From positions 1,736,001-1,800,000 of the forward strand of contig NZ_CP049916.1 in NCBI RefSeq assembly GCF_011578285.1: DNA of 64,000 nucleotides, read 5' to 3'. This stretch comes from Acinetobacter lanii. Its GTDB lineage: Bacteria; Pseudomonadota; Gammaproteobacteria; Pseudomonadales; Moraxellaceae. The translations under genes and the position numbers were made by a program. The notes below the pieces were generated by a model that searched no databases, was not told the origin of the DNA, and saw only the letters and a program-made list of their open reading frames with translations. This document shows positions 1-8,380 of this stretch, one piece after another; position 1 is the stretch's first letter; the number at the start of each line of letters is the position of its first letter.

Positions 1-18
1 TGTCTGATTCAGCTTCAT
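1..18 (-). CDS. 5' end of an unidentified ORF downstream of cioB (partial)
   Basis: Only the first six codons (MKLNQT) are inside the window; the gene continues past the left edge. The ATG at 18-16 has a clear GGAG ribosome binding site at 30-27 and lies 12 bases after the cioB stop, so it is probably the third gene of the oxidase operon. Such operons often carry a very small membrane subunit (DUF2474 or CydX-like) in this place. That identity is inferred from position only. Confidence 0.4.
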
Positions 19-30
19 TTGTGCAACTCC

Positions 31-1035
31 TCAGTGATAACCTCGGTCTCCTACTCGTACTTTATCGCGGAACACCCAATAGGACAGTCCTGTATAAAAC
101 AGAATAATGGGAATGAGCACCAATGCACCAATTAAGGCAAACATTTGACTACTTTGCGGAGCGGCAGCCTGCCATATCGTCACTGATGGCGGAATAATAT
201 AAGGCCATAAACTGATTAAAAACCCGGTATAGGCCAAAACCACCAAAACTAGGGTATAGATAAATGGGGCAAATTCTTGTCGTTGTTTAAGTGCCCGGAA
301 GATTAAAAATGTAAATAATGCCACCAATACTGGCACAGGACTAAAATAATATAGGTTCGGTGTACTAAACCAACGTTCTGCAATTTCAGCATGTGCCAAA
401 GGTGTATATAGACTCACCGCACCAAATAATATAAATAAACAGACCGTCAGTTTGGGCATCAGCTTAAACATACGATCTTGTAATTCATGATCCGTTTTAA
501 AGATCAGCCAACCACACCCGAGTGTGGCATACAATATGACCACTCCGAGTCCAGTGAATAAGGAAAATGGAGTCAACCAATCTAAGCCTCCTCCAGTATA
601 AATTCCATTTGTGGTTTTGATACCCTGAATATAAGCACCTAAAATCACGCCTTGTAAGAAGGAGCTAACCATTGAACCACCAATAAAAGCTTTGTCCCAC
701 AAATGTTTGGTTCTTTTGGCCTTAAATCGAAATTCAAACGCTACACCTCGGAAAATTAATGCCACCACCATTAGAATAATCGGCATATACAATGCAGATA
801 AAACAGTGGAATAGACCAATGGGAATGCAGCAAATAACCCTGCTCCACCTAATACCATCCAAGTTTCATTGCCATCCCAAACAGGTGCGACAGTATTCAT
901 CATCACATCACGTTCTTCAGCTGAGGAAATGAATGGAAATAGAATCCCAATTCCTAAATCAAAACCATCCAGAATCACATAGATGAGTACACCTACAGCG
1001 ATTATCACGATCCAAATCATTGATAAATCAATCAT
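31..1035 (-). CDS. cioB: Cyanide-insensitive cytochrome bd-type quinol oxidase subunit II
   Basis: The product has 334 residues with about eight or nine hydrophobic membrane segments. The N-terminal DGFDLGIGILFPF and the following WDGNETWMVLGG are the hallmark motifs of CydB/CioB. It is the partner of subunit I in a quinol oxidase of the inner membrane that reduces oxygen to water without pumping protons. It overlaps the end of cioA by 8 bases, which implies translational coupling. The family is certain; the CIO rather than classical CydB label rests on the short Q-loop of the neighbouring subunit I. Confidence 0.9.
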   Translation of the reverse strand: MIDLSMIWIVIIAVGVLIYVILDGFDLGIGILFPFISSAEERDVMMNTVAPVWDGNETWMVLGGAGLFAAFPLVYSTVLSALYMPIILMVVALIFRGVAFEFRFKAKRTKHLWDKAFIGGSMVSSFLQGVILGAYIQGIKTTNGIYTGGGLDWLTPFSLFTGLGVVILYATLGCGWLIFKTDHELQDRMFKLMPKLTVCLFILFGAVSLYTPLAHAEIAERWFSTPNLYYFSPVPVLVALFTFLIFRALKQRQEFAPFIYTLVLVVLAYTGFLISLWPYIIPPSVTIWQAAAPQSSQMFALIGALVLIPIILFYTGLSYWVFRDKVRVGDRGYH

Positions 1036-2473
1036 CTTTACGCTCCTGAGGTTGAGAAGAAGATGGCGTTATAGCGTGATCATCATCGATCGTACTCAAA
1101 GGTCGATTTGAGGCTTGAATGACATCACGATCACTATGTGCAACTGAATGAATAAATTCCGGTCCTTTGTGCATCATTTTGAGCATGTAATAGATGCCAA
1201 TTCCAAAAACAACGCAGTACACCAGTACGAAAATAATTAAGGTCAAACCCACTTGCTCTGCAGATACTGGAGATAATGCATCTTTGGTACGTAATACCCC
1301 ATAGACCACCCAAGGTTGCCTACCGACCTCAGTGGTAAACCACCCTGCAAGTAATGCTATAAAACCTGAAGGTCCCATTAAAATTGCAAAACGATGTAAC
1401 CATGAAGCATTATATAAACGCTGATTTTTTCTGAGCAATACACCTGACATTGCCAATAAAATCATGAGCACCCCCATCCCCACCATAATGCGGAAACTCC
1501 AAAACACCACCAATGAATTCGGGCGATCCTCTGGTGCAAACTCTTTTAGACCTTTGACTTGACCATCCAAAGTATGGGTCATAATCAGGCTACCGAGGTT
1601 TGGAATACCAATAGCATATTTGGTTTCTTCGGCTTGCATATCGGGGATACCAAACAGATAAAGTGGCATCCCTTCGTTGACGTTGGTTTCCCAATGTCCT
1701 TCAATCGCTGCGAGTTTTGCAGGCTGGTGTTTCAGTGTATTGAGACCATGCATATCTCCAACAAAAACTTGCAATGGTGCAAGAATAAGGATCATCCACA
1801 TGGCCATAGAAAAGGACGTTTTAACTAATGCATCGCGTCGACCTTTAAGTAGATGCCATGCTGAAGTTGCTGCGACCAATAATCCTGAAACAAGAAAGGC
1901 TGCAATGGCCATATGCGCCAACCGATAAGGAAATGACGGATTAAATACGATTGCAAACCAGTCTTGCGGCACGATAATGCCATTTTCGATGCTAAAACCT
2001 TGGGGTGTTTGCATCCAGCTATTGGAAGACAAGATCCAGAACATGGAAATACACGTGCCAATTGCCACCATCAACGTGGCAAAGAAATGTGTCTTAGGAC
2101 CAACACGTCCCCAGCCAAAGAGCATAATGCCTAAGAAACCTGCTTCTAAAAAGAAGGCACTCAAGACTTCATAGGAAAGTAATGGCCCTGTTACACCGCC
2201 AGCAATACGAGAAAATTCGCTCCAGTTGGTTCCAAACTGATAACTCATCACCACGCCAGAAACGACACCCATACCAAAGGCTAGAGCGAAAATTTTAATC
2301 CAAAACTGAAATAAATCTCGGTAAACAGGATCTTGAGTACGTAACCAACGCCATTCTAAAACGGCTAAGAAACTGGCTAGTCCTATTGAGATTGCAGGAA
2401 AAATAATATGAAACGAAACAGTAAATGCGAATTGGATTCGCGCCAATTCAAGTGCAGTAAAACCTAAATCCAT
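1028..2473 (-). CDS. cioA: Cyanide-insensitive cytochrome bd-type quinol oxidase subunit I
   Basis: The 481-residue membrane protein is cytochrome bd oxidase subunit I, which carries the b and d haems and the quinol site. It shows the N-terminal ARIQFAFTVSFHIIFPAISIG helix with a haem-ligand histidine, the GVVMSYQFGTNW segment and the EVLSAFFLEAGFLGIMLFG helix. The region between the quinol-site part and the later helices is compact, as in the short-Q-loop CIO group. It is first in an operon with cioB. The ATG is preceded by AAGGTGA-like sequence. It would support respiration under low oxygen or when haem-copper oxidases are inhibited. Confidence 0.9.
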   Translation of the reverse strand: MDLGFTALELARIQFAFTVSFHIIFPAISIGLASFLAVLEWRWLRTQDPVYRDLFQFWIKIFALAFGMGVVSGVVMSYQFGTNWSEFSRIAGGVTGPLLSYEVLSAFFLEAGFLGIMLFGWGRVGPKTHFFATLMVAIGTCISMFWILSSNSWMQTPQGFSIENGIIVPQDWFAIVFNPSFPYRLAHMAIAAFLVSGLLVAATSAWHLLKGRRDALVKTSFSMAMWMILILAPLQVFVGDMHGLNTLKHQPAKLAAIEGHWETNVNEGMPLYLFGIPDMQAEETKYAIGIPNLGSLIMTHTLDGQVKGLKEFAPEDRPNSLVVFWSFRIMVGMGVLMILLAMSGVLLRKNQRLYNASWLHRFAILMGPSGFIALLAGWFTTEVGRQPWVVYGVLRTKDALSPVSAEQVGLTLIIFVLVYCVVFGIGIYYMLKMMHKGPEFIHSVAHSDRDVIQASNRPLSTIDDDHAITPSSSQPQERKDD

Positions 2474-2556
2474 ATCTTCACCTTATTTATTGAAATTTGC
2501 GGGTGAGAAGCTTTGTTATGATTGAGATATGAATAAGATGATAGATAAAGTGTTTA

Positions 2557-2582
2557 TACTTACAAGCTTAGATATGTAAGTA
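2557..2582. promoter_or_regulatory. Inverted repeat upstream of cioA
   Basis: The 299-base gap 2474-2772 holds the cioAB promoter region. A perfect 8-bp inverted repeat, TACTTACA-N10-TGTAAGTA, lies about 85-110 bases before the cioA start. It has the size of a dimeric repressor or activator operator, but no local regulator gene is evident. I saw no clear FNR/ANR box (TTGAT-N4-ATCAA). Confidence 0.4.
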
Positions 2583-2726
2583 CAGAACACCGCTTTTTGG
2601 TCGAGGAGCAAGCTTCATTTTTAAAGAAGCGGCTGTTTCAGTCTCCTAAATTCATAAAATTTTTAATTAATTTGGATACTCATGAGTGAGACATCAAAGG
2701 GTTGAATTGTTGACTTCTTTTTCTCT

Positions 2727-2756
2727 GCCAATCTCATCAATCCCGATGAGATTGGC
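2727..2756 (-). other. 12-bp stem hairpin after the acyl-CoA ligase gene
   Basis: GCCAATCTCATC and its exact reverse complement flank a six-base loop. It lies 17 bases after the ligase stop on the minus strand. No U-tract follows on either strand, so it is either an imperfect terminator or a 3' RNA-stabilising hairpin. Confidence 0.5.
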
Positions 2757-2772
2757 TTAGCTCAATAACAAA

Positions 2773-4437
2773 CTACCTTAGATTTTTTCTTAAAATCTTA
2801 CCCACTGCAGATTTAGGTAACTGCTCAACAAACTCCACATATTTAGGCAATTTATAATTGGTCAAATGCTCTCTCAAATAAAGTTTAATATCCTCTTGCG
2901 TTAAACCATGATGTTGTTTCACTACAAATGCTTTAGGGACTTGTCCTGATTTTTCATCAGCAACCCCAATTACTGCACATTCAAGTACTTGAGGATGTTT
3001 AGAGAGTACACCTTCAACTTCATTGGGATAAACATTAAATCCAGACACCAAAACCATGTCTTTTTTACGATCGAGCAATGAAATATAGCCTTGCTCATTC
3101 ATACAGCCAATATCACCCGTGAGAAAAAAGCCATCTGCGGTAAACACTTCTGCAGTTGCTTCAGGTTGTTTCCAATATCCTTTCATGACTTGAGGTCCAC
3201 GAATAGCAATTTCTCCTGCTTGATTTAATTCAACGCTTTGACCTGATTCATCAAGAAGGACAATATCTGTACCGGGAAGTGGCAGTCCAATACTGCCACT
3301 GAAGCGTCGGCTCAAAGGCGGATTAAAGGTTACTGTTGGGGATGTCTCGGACAAACCATAGCCTTCATAAATATGACAGCCCGTAATTTCATACCACAAT
3401 GCTGCGATATTTTTTAAAACGGCAGCACCCCCACCTGTGGTGGATTTTAAACGAGAATGATGGGCTGTTTTAAAACGTGGATGATGAATTAAGGCATTAA
3501 ACAGTGTATTGACCCCTGGAAATACGGTAGGGGGATGTCGTTGATATTGGTCAATCAAAGCATCTAAATCACGAGGGTTGGCAATGAGGACATTGGCAAA
3601 ACCGCGAAACAATCCATAGCTGAGTAAACAAATGGTAAAACCATAAATATGATACAGCGGTAAAGCACAAAAAATATATTCATCTGGTTCAGCGACACGA
3701 TCACCAAAATGACTATTAAACACGGTGCTGTTTTGGGCGATATTAAACAGAATATTACGATGTGTCAGTTCAGCACCTTTCGAAATACCTGTTGTTCCTC
3801 CGGTATATTGCAGTAACGCAGTATCCTGTTGTGCCAATTCAGGTGACTGGATCTGAATATGCTCTACCTGATCGATCGCTGTTTTAAAATGAATGTGTCT
3901 TTGTTTTGCTTCAGTATTGGGTTCATCAAATGTACGGCTACCCTGTTCATTGTGCTGAGGCAAAATAAAATCGAAAGGATCAGTCGATAAAATATATTTC
4001 AGTGTTTCGCATTCTGTGAGCTGAGAAAATTGAGCCAAAGTATGATCAAGCAAAATTAAAACTTCTGCACCTGAATCTTTTAGCTGATGTAATAATTCTC
4101 TTTGGGTATACATTGGATTGACATTCACCAAAATATAACCCGCACGGAGAATCGCATAGATCGCAATCGGATATTGAATAATATTGGGTAACATCACCGC
4201 AATACGACTACCCTTCGCTACACCTAACTGCTGTAGAAATGTGGCTAACTTTTGGCTATAAATGTCAATCTGAGCATAACTAAAAGCATGATCTTCATAG
4301 AAAAATGCGGTGCGATCTTTAAATTTTTTTAAATTGTCATCAATCAGATGAACCAAAGTCGTCTCTGGGGCTGGTTCAACCAAATTTGGGTTGATATTCC
4401 ATTTTTTATATTCTTCCATCCATGGCCGATGAATCAT
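2773..4437 (-). CDS. AMP-forming fatty/aryl acyl-CoA ligase (FadD-like)
   Basis: The 554-residue protein is an ANL-superfamily acyl-CoA synthetase, which makes acyl-CoA from a carboxylic acid, ATP and CoA. It has the P-loop-like YTGGTTGISKGAELTH, the A5 motif EGYGLSETSPT, the A7 aspartate in FLTGDIG, the hinge DRKKDMVLVSGFNVYP and the C-terminal KSAVGKILRK with the catalytic lysine. I place the start at 4437 (MIHRPWMEEYKKW), where GGAG lies six bases upstream; longer starts run into the terminator at 4475-4508. It follows an acyl-CoA dehydrogenase and probably activates the acid that this cluster oxidises. The substrate cannot be read from sequence. Confidence 0.85.
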   Translation of the reverse strand: MIHRPWMEEYKKWNINPNLVEPAPETTLVHLIDDNLKKFKDRTAFFYEDHAFSYAQIDIYSQKLATFLQQLGVAKGSRIAVMLPNIIQYPIAIYAILRAGYILVNVNPMYTQRELLHQLKDSGAEVLILLDHTLAQFSQLTECETLKYILSTDPFDFILPQHNEQGSRTFDEPNTEAKQRHIHFKTAIDQVEHIQIQSPELAQQDTALLQYTGGTTGISKGAELTHRNILFNIAQNSTVFNSHFGDRVAEPDEYIFCALPLYHIYGFTICLLSYGLFRGFANVLIANPRDLDALIDQYQRHPPTVFPGVNTLFNALIHHPRFKTAHHSRLKSTTGGGAAVLKNIAALWYEITGCHIYEGYGLSETSPTVTFNPPLSRRFSGSIGLPLPGTDIVLLDESGQSVELNQAGEIAIRGPQVMKGYWKQPEATAEVFTADGFFLTGDIGCMNEQGYISLLDRKKDMVLVSGFNVYPNEVEGVLSKHPQVLECAVIGVADEKSGQVPKAFVVKQHHGLTQEDIKLYLREHLTNYKLPKYVEFVEQLPKSAVGKILRKNLR

Positions 4438-4474
4438 GTAATGCTCCATGTCTTTTGATCGATTTATTGTTTTT

Positions 4475-4508
4475 ATAAAAAGACCCATAATCGAGGTGAT
4501 CATGGGTC
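4475..4508 (-). terminator. Rho-independent terminator between dehydrogenase and ligase genes
   Basis: On the minus strand the stem GACCCAT...ATGGGTC (13-base loop) is followed by a run of five T. It starts 8 bases after the acyl-CoA dehydrogenase stop and lies upstream of the ligase start. It should attenuate readthrough, so the ligase may be expressed at a lower level or from its own promoter. Confidence 0.65.
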
Positions 4509-4515
4509 AATTTGT

Positions 4516-6318
4516 TTAATCAAATTTAAACTCTTCAGGGGTGAGCAAGAATAGACTCTCACCACCGGCCTGAATATTCGCAATATGCGTAGTCGTTCTT
4601 GGCAAAATTCGCGCAAAGAAGAATTGTGCTGTTTTGATTTTAGCGGCATAAAATGGATCTGAATCTCCTGCTTCAATTTTTTGCTGTGCTGTCACGGCCA
4701 TTTTCAACCACAAATAAGCAGAGACGACATAGCCTGAGAAGAACAAGTAATCGACTGATGCAGCACCAATTTCATTGGCAGAGCTTTGAGCCTGTGCCTG
4801 AATGGTTTGAGTCAACGTCAACCATTGTTCAGTCAATTGGCGTACTTGTTCAACTTGCTGACTAAACTGAGCATGTTGCTGGTTTTCTTGCACATAGCCT
4901 TGAATTTCGTCAGTGAGCGCCGTGAGTAAACTTAATTTAGAACCGAGCACTTTACGGGCCAACAAATCGATGGATTGGATTTCGGTGGTACCTTCATATA
5001 GGCTGGCAATACGTGCATCACGAGCGATTTGCTCCATGCCATGTTCGGCAATATACCCATGACCACCGAACACTTGCATGCCATGTTTCGCGGCTTCTAC
5101 GCCAGTTTCAGTCATCAAGGCTTTTGCAATAGGCGTTAACAATGCCAAACGGTTTTCAGCCGCTTTCTTCTCTTCAGGATTGTCCGTTGCTTCAGCTATA
5201 TCTGCATAGGTTGCCAAGTAATAGGCTAAAGCACGTGAACCTTCTGCAAAAACTTTCTGTGTGAGCAACATATTACGTACTGCAGGATGCACAATAATCG
5301 GATCTGCAGGTTGATTCGGTGCTTGGGCTCCTTCTAGTGAACGCATGGCTAAACGGTCTTTGGCATAAGCCAAAGCCCCTTGATAGGATGACTCCGCTGC
5401 TGCTAAACCTTGAATAGCTGTACCAATACGTGCCGAATTCATGAAGGTAAACATGCAATTCAAACCACGATTTTCAGGCCCGATCAAGAAACCTTTGGCA
5501 TTTTCGAAGTTCAATACACAGGTGGCATTACCATGGATCCCCATTTTATGTTCAATGGCACTACACACCACACCATTTCGAGATGCAACATTGCCCGCTT
5601 CATCTAAATTGTATTTCGGTACAATAAACAGTGAAATGCCTTTTGTGCCTGCTGGTGCATCAGGTAACCGCGCTAAAACGATGTGTACAATATTTTCAGC
5701 CAGATCATGTTCGCCTGCTGAAATAAAGATTTTTTCACCACTGATGCTATAACTACCATCGCTATTCGGCACAGCTTTGGTTCGAATTAAACCCAAATCT
5801 GAACCTGCATGTGATTCAGTTAAACACATCGTACCTGTCCAACGACCAGCAATCAGTGGGACAAGGAATTTTTGTTTTTGTTGATCTGTACCGTGATGCT
5901 CAAGCGTACGCATTGCGCCATGAGATAGCCCTGGATACATGCCCCAAGACCAGTTGGTCGCCGTGATAATTTCAGAAATCGCAATACGATAGAGTGTTGG
6001 GAATCCTTGACCGCCATATTGTTCATCGCCTGTGAGCGATGTAAAACCCAATTCAACATATTTGTCATATGCCGCTTTAAAACCATCTGGTGTGGTCACG
6101 ACGCCATTTTCTAAACGACAGCCTTGTTCATCCCCAATGGCATTGATGGGCAATAATTCGTTTTGGCAGAAATCAGCAGCAACTTCTAAATATTGCTCCA
6201 TTATGTCCATTGAAACTTTATCTGCAAACTTGGCATAGCCTTGATATTTTTGTTCAACATCAAGTAAGTCTTTTAGAACAAACTTCATATCTCTTAATGG
6301 CGCAATATAATTTCTCAT
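4516..6318 (-). CDS. Acyl-CoA dehydrogenase, long form (about 600 residues)
   Basis: This FAD flavoprotein introduces the 2,3-double bond into acyl-CoA. At 600 residues it belongs to the long group with an added C-terminal helical domain (DmdC/AcdB-like), not the 380-residue MCAD type. The N-terminus MRNYIAPLRDMKFVL is typical of that group and supports the start, which has AGGGA upstream. The substrate-binding motif CLTESHAGSDLG and the catalytic-base motif LYEGTTEIQ (Glu present) are intact. It is divergent from the thioesterase gene, and the shared 260-base gap carries two copies of a TTTC-N7-GAAA palindrome. The chain or ring specificity is unknown. Confidence 0.88.
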   Translation of the reverse strand: MRNYIAPLRDMKFVLKDLLDVEQKYQGYAKFADKVSMDIMEQYLEVAADFCQNELLPINAIGDEQGCRLENGVVTTPDGFKAAYDKYVELGFTSLTGDEQYGGQGFPTLYRIAISEIITATNWSWGMYPGLSHGAMRTLEHHGTDQQKQKFLVPLIAGRWTGTMCLTESHAGSDLGLIRTKAVPNSDGSYSISGEKIFISAGEHDLAENIVHIVLARLPDAPAGTKGISLFIVPKYNLDEAGNVASRNGVVCSAIEHKMGIHGNATCVLNFENAKGFLIGPENRGLNCMFTFMNSARIGTAIQGLAAAESSYQGALAYAKDRLAMRSLEGAQAPNQPADPIIVHPAVRNMLLTQKVFAEGSRALAYYLATYADIAEATDNPEEKKAAENRLALLTPIAKALMTETGVEAAKHGMQVFGGHGYIAEHGMEQIARDARIASLYEGTTEIQSIDLLARKVLGSKLSLLTALTDEIQGYVQENQQHAQFSQQVEQVRQLTEQWLTLTQTIQAQAQSSANEIGAASVDYLFFSGYVVSAYLWLKMAVTAQQKIEAGDSDPFYAAKIKTAQFFFARILPRTTTHIANIQAGGESLFLLTPEEFKFD

Positions 6319-6363
6319 CGTAATTCCCTTGTATGAGTTTTAATTGGTATATTTATGACAATA

Positions 6364-6382
6364 AATTTCATAATACGAAATT
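6364..6382. promoter_or_regulatory. Operator-like palindrome, catabolic family copy A
   Basis: AATTTCATAATACGAAATT is a 19-bp pseudo-palindrome (TTTC-N7-GAAA core) about 46 bases before the acyl-CoA dehydrogenase start. Close variants occur at 6545, 10696, 10844 and 58437. Confidence 0.5.
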
Positions 6383-6544
6383 ATGTTTTAAATCGAATAT
6401 AATATAAGTTCAAGGATAAAATCTAGTCATTCTGTGAATTTTCTCATTCAAAAGCATCAATTCAGATATGAAAAAACCACAGATTCTTCTGTGGCATTTC
6501 ATTGATCAATCGTTATATGATAAATTTTAATAAACAGAATGTTG

Positions 6545-6559
6545 TTTCATAAAGCGAAA
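6545..6559. promoter_or_regulatory. Operator-like palindrome, catabolic family copy B
   Basis: TTTCATAAAGCGAAA lies 20 bases before the thioesterase start and probably overlaps its promoter or 5' end. It shares 13 of 15 positions with copy A. Confidence 0.5.
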
Positions 6560-6578
6560 TATTTAATTAAGAGGAGTC

Positions 6579-7019
6579 ATGATGACCACTGCACAAATGA
6601 ATGGACTTGAATACTTAACTGCGATCAAAAATGGAGAACTCCCTGGTTCTGCCATGTCGCAGATCATTCCCATGCAACTCAGTGTGGTAAGAGAAAATTA
6701 TGTGGAATATGAAGTCTTTCCGGATGAACGCCATTTCAATTTACAAGGTGGAATTCATGGTGGCTTCTGTGCAACTGTTTTAGATAGCACGACAGGTGCT
6801 GCTGTACATACAACCATTGAAGCTGGTGTGAGCTTTTCTACGATTGACTTAAATGTCAAAATGCTAAAAGCCATGAAAACGGGTGAACGCTATACCGCGA
6901 TTGGTGAAGTGATTCGTGTCGGTCGAAATGTGCTGACTTCAGAGGGTCGTATCGTCGATCAAGACGGTAAAATCTATGCGTTTGGAACAGCAACTTTATT
7001 GGTCACAGGGCGCAAATAA
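6579..7019 (+). CDS. PaaI-family hotdog acyl-CoA thioesterase
   Basis: The 146-residue single-domain hotdog protein hydrolyses acyl- or aryl-CoA thioesters. The central helix motif GGIHGGFCATVLDSTTGAA is the family signature with its conserved H-G-G and acidic residue, followed by the strand FSTIDLNVKMLKAMKTGE. The ATG has GAGGAG upstream. It is transcribed away from the acyl-CoA dehydrogenase and followed by a terminator, so it is monocistronic. A likely role is release of CoA from dead-end thioesters of the neighbouring pathway; this is inferred from context. Confidence 0.85.
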   Translation: MMTTAQMNGLEYLTAIKNGELPGSAMSQIIPMQLSVVRENYVEYEVFPDERHFNLQGGIHGGFCATVLDSTTGAAVHTTIEAGVSFSTIDLNVKMLKAMKTGERYTAIGEVIRVGRNVLTSEGRIVDQDGKIYAFGTATLLVTGRK

Positions 7020-7036
7020 AGCTTGATTAAAGCTTT

Positions 7037-7062
7037 AAAATCCTCGCTTATGCGGGGATTTT
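7037..7062 (+). terminator. Terminator of the thioesterase gene
   Basis: The stem AAAATCCTCGC / GCGGGGATTTT has one G-T pair and a TTAT loop, and runs into T-rich sequence 17 bases after the stop codon. Confidence 0.75.
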
Positions 7063-7093
7063 TGATGGATTAGACTATTCATTACTTCCAATC

Positions 7094-7125
7094 AAAAAGA
7101 CCACAGATCTGTTTAGATCTGTGGT
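7094..7125 (-). terminator. Terminator of the thiolase operon
   Basis: A perfect 11-bp stem ACCACAGATCT / AGATCTGTGGT with a four-base loop is followed on the minus strand by CTTTTTG. It ends the paaF-paaH-paaJ transcript. Confidence 0.8.
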
Positions 7126-7147
7126 TTCTATCCTCCTGATGCTTACT

Positions 7148-8356
7148 TTATGCAGCAGGATTTTCAATGACCATGGCTAAACCTTGCCCCAAGCCGATAC
7201 ATAAGCTGATCACAGCATACTTTTTACCTGTACGTTGCAATTGACGTGCTACAGTTAAGGCTAAACGTGCTCCTGAGCACCCCAATGGATGACCAATGGC
7301 AATGGCACCACCATTTGGATTCACACGTGGGTCATCAAATGCAACATTTAGCCCTTTCAAGCAAGATAAAACTTGGCTCGCAAAGGCTTCGTTGATTTCG
7401 ATAATATCCATATCATCCAAAGTCAAACCTGCACGATGAACTGCTTTTTTAATTGCTTCAATTGGGCCCGCACCCATGATGCGTGGCTCAATGCCAGCGG
7501 CTGCAGAAGACAGGATACGTGCTAAAGGTTTTAAGCCATACTGTTCCTGAACTTTTTCACTGCCGATAATCAGTGCTGCAGCGCCGTCATTGATTCCTGA
7601 TGCATTACCTGCTGTTACCACACCGCCTTCAAACAACGGTTTAAGTTTAGACAATGCTTCAAAATTAGAAGATGCACGCGGATGTTCATCTTCTGTCACT
7701 TGTTTAGGTGGTAACTTACGACCTTGAGAAACCTCGATTGGCGTAATTTCACCCTCGTAAAATCCTGCTTCTTTTGCTGCTTGGTATTTGGCTTGTGATG
7801 ATGCAGCAAACGTATCTGCCTGTTCACGCGTAATACCAAATTCTTCAGCAACATTATCACCGGTTTCTGGCATGCTGTGTCCACCAAACTGATCAGTAAA
7901 CTTACGATTTGGGAAACGTGTACCAATGGTTGTGTCATAAATTTTTGCATCACGTGAATAAGCACTTTCGGCTTTACCCATCACAAATGGTGCGCGTGAC
8001 ATACTTTCGACACCACCTGCAATATAGAGATCACCTTCACCTGCAGTGATTGCGCGTGCAGAATCAATCACTGCACCTAAACCTGAAGCACACAAGCGAT
8101 TAACTGTTTGACCTGGAACAGTGACTGGCATTCCTGCCAAAAGTGCAGCAAAACGTGCCACATTACGACTGTCTTCACCCGCTTGGTTGGTACTACCAAA
8201 AATCACATCTTCTACATCGGCAGCGGGAATGCCTGTTTTTTCAAGGAGATTTTTAATGACTGTCGCAGCCAAATCATCAGGACGTACACTCGCTAAGCTA
8301 CCTGCATGACGACCGATTGGAGAACGTAAACCATCATAAATATAAGCATTTAACAT
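7148..8356 (-). CDS. paaJ: 3-oxoadipyl-CoA-type thiolase (PaaJ/PcaF/DcaF family)
   Basis: The 402-residue thiolase cleaves a 3-oxoacyl-CoA with CoA to acetyl-CoA and a shortened acyl-CoA. The nucleophilic cysteine is in VNRLCASGLGA (about residue 90), the histidine in AIGHPLGCSGAR and the second cysteine in SLCIGLGQG. Length and motifs match the 3-oxoadipyl-CoA thiolase subfamily. It is the third gene after the enoyl-CoA hydratase and hydroxyacyl-CoA dehydrogenase, separated by 24 bases. Dicarboxylyl-CoA or aryl-alkanoyl-CoA substrates are plausible; PcaF, PaaJ and DcaF cannot be told apart here. Confidence 0.88.
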   Translation of the reverse strand: MLNAYIYDGLRSPIGRHAGSLASVRPDDLAATVIKNLLEKTGIPAADVEDVIFGSTNQAGEDSRNVARFAALLAGMPVTVPGQTVNRLCASGLGAVIDSARAITAGEGDLYIAGGVESMSRAPFVMGKAESAYSRDAKIYDTTIGTRFPNRKFTDQFGGHSMPETGDNVAEEFGITREQADTFAASSQAKYQAAKEAGFYEGEITPIEVSQGRKLPPKQVTEDEHPRASSNFEALSKLKPLFEGGVVTAGNASGINDGAAALIIGSEKVQEQYGLKPLARILSSAAAGIEPRIMGAGPIEAIKKAVHRAGLTLDDMDIIEINEAFASQVLSCLKGLNVAFDDPRVNPNGGAIAIGHPLGCSGARLALTVARQLQRTGKKYAVISLCIGLGQGLAMVIENPAA

Positions 8357-8380
8357 TAAGGTTATTCCTTTAACTTTTCT

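Noticed and set aside
2727-2756. Hairpin as a standard rho-independent terminator
   Set aside because: No T-run follows the stem on either strand, so it is listed only as a hairpin.
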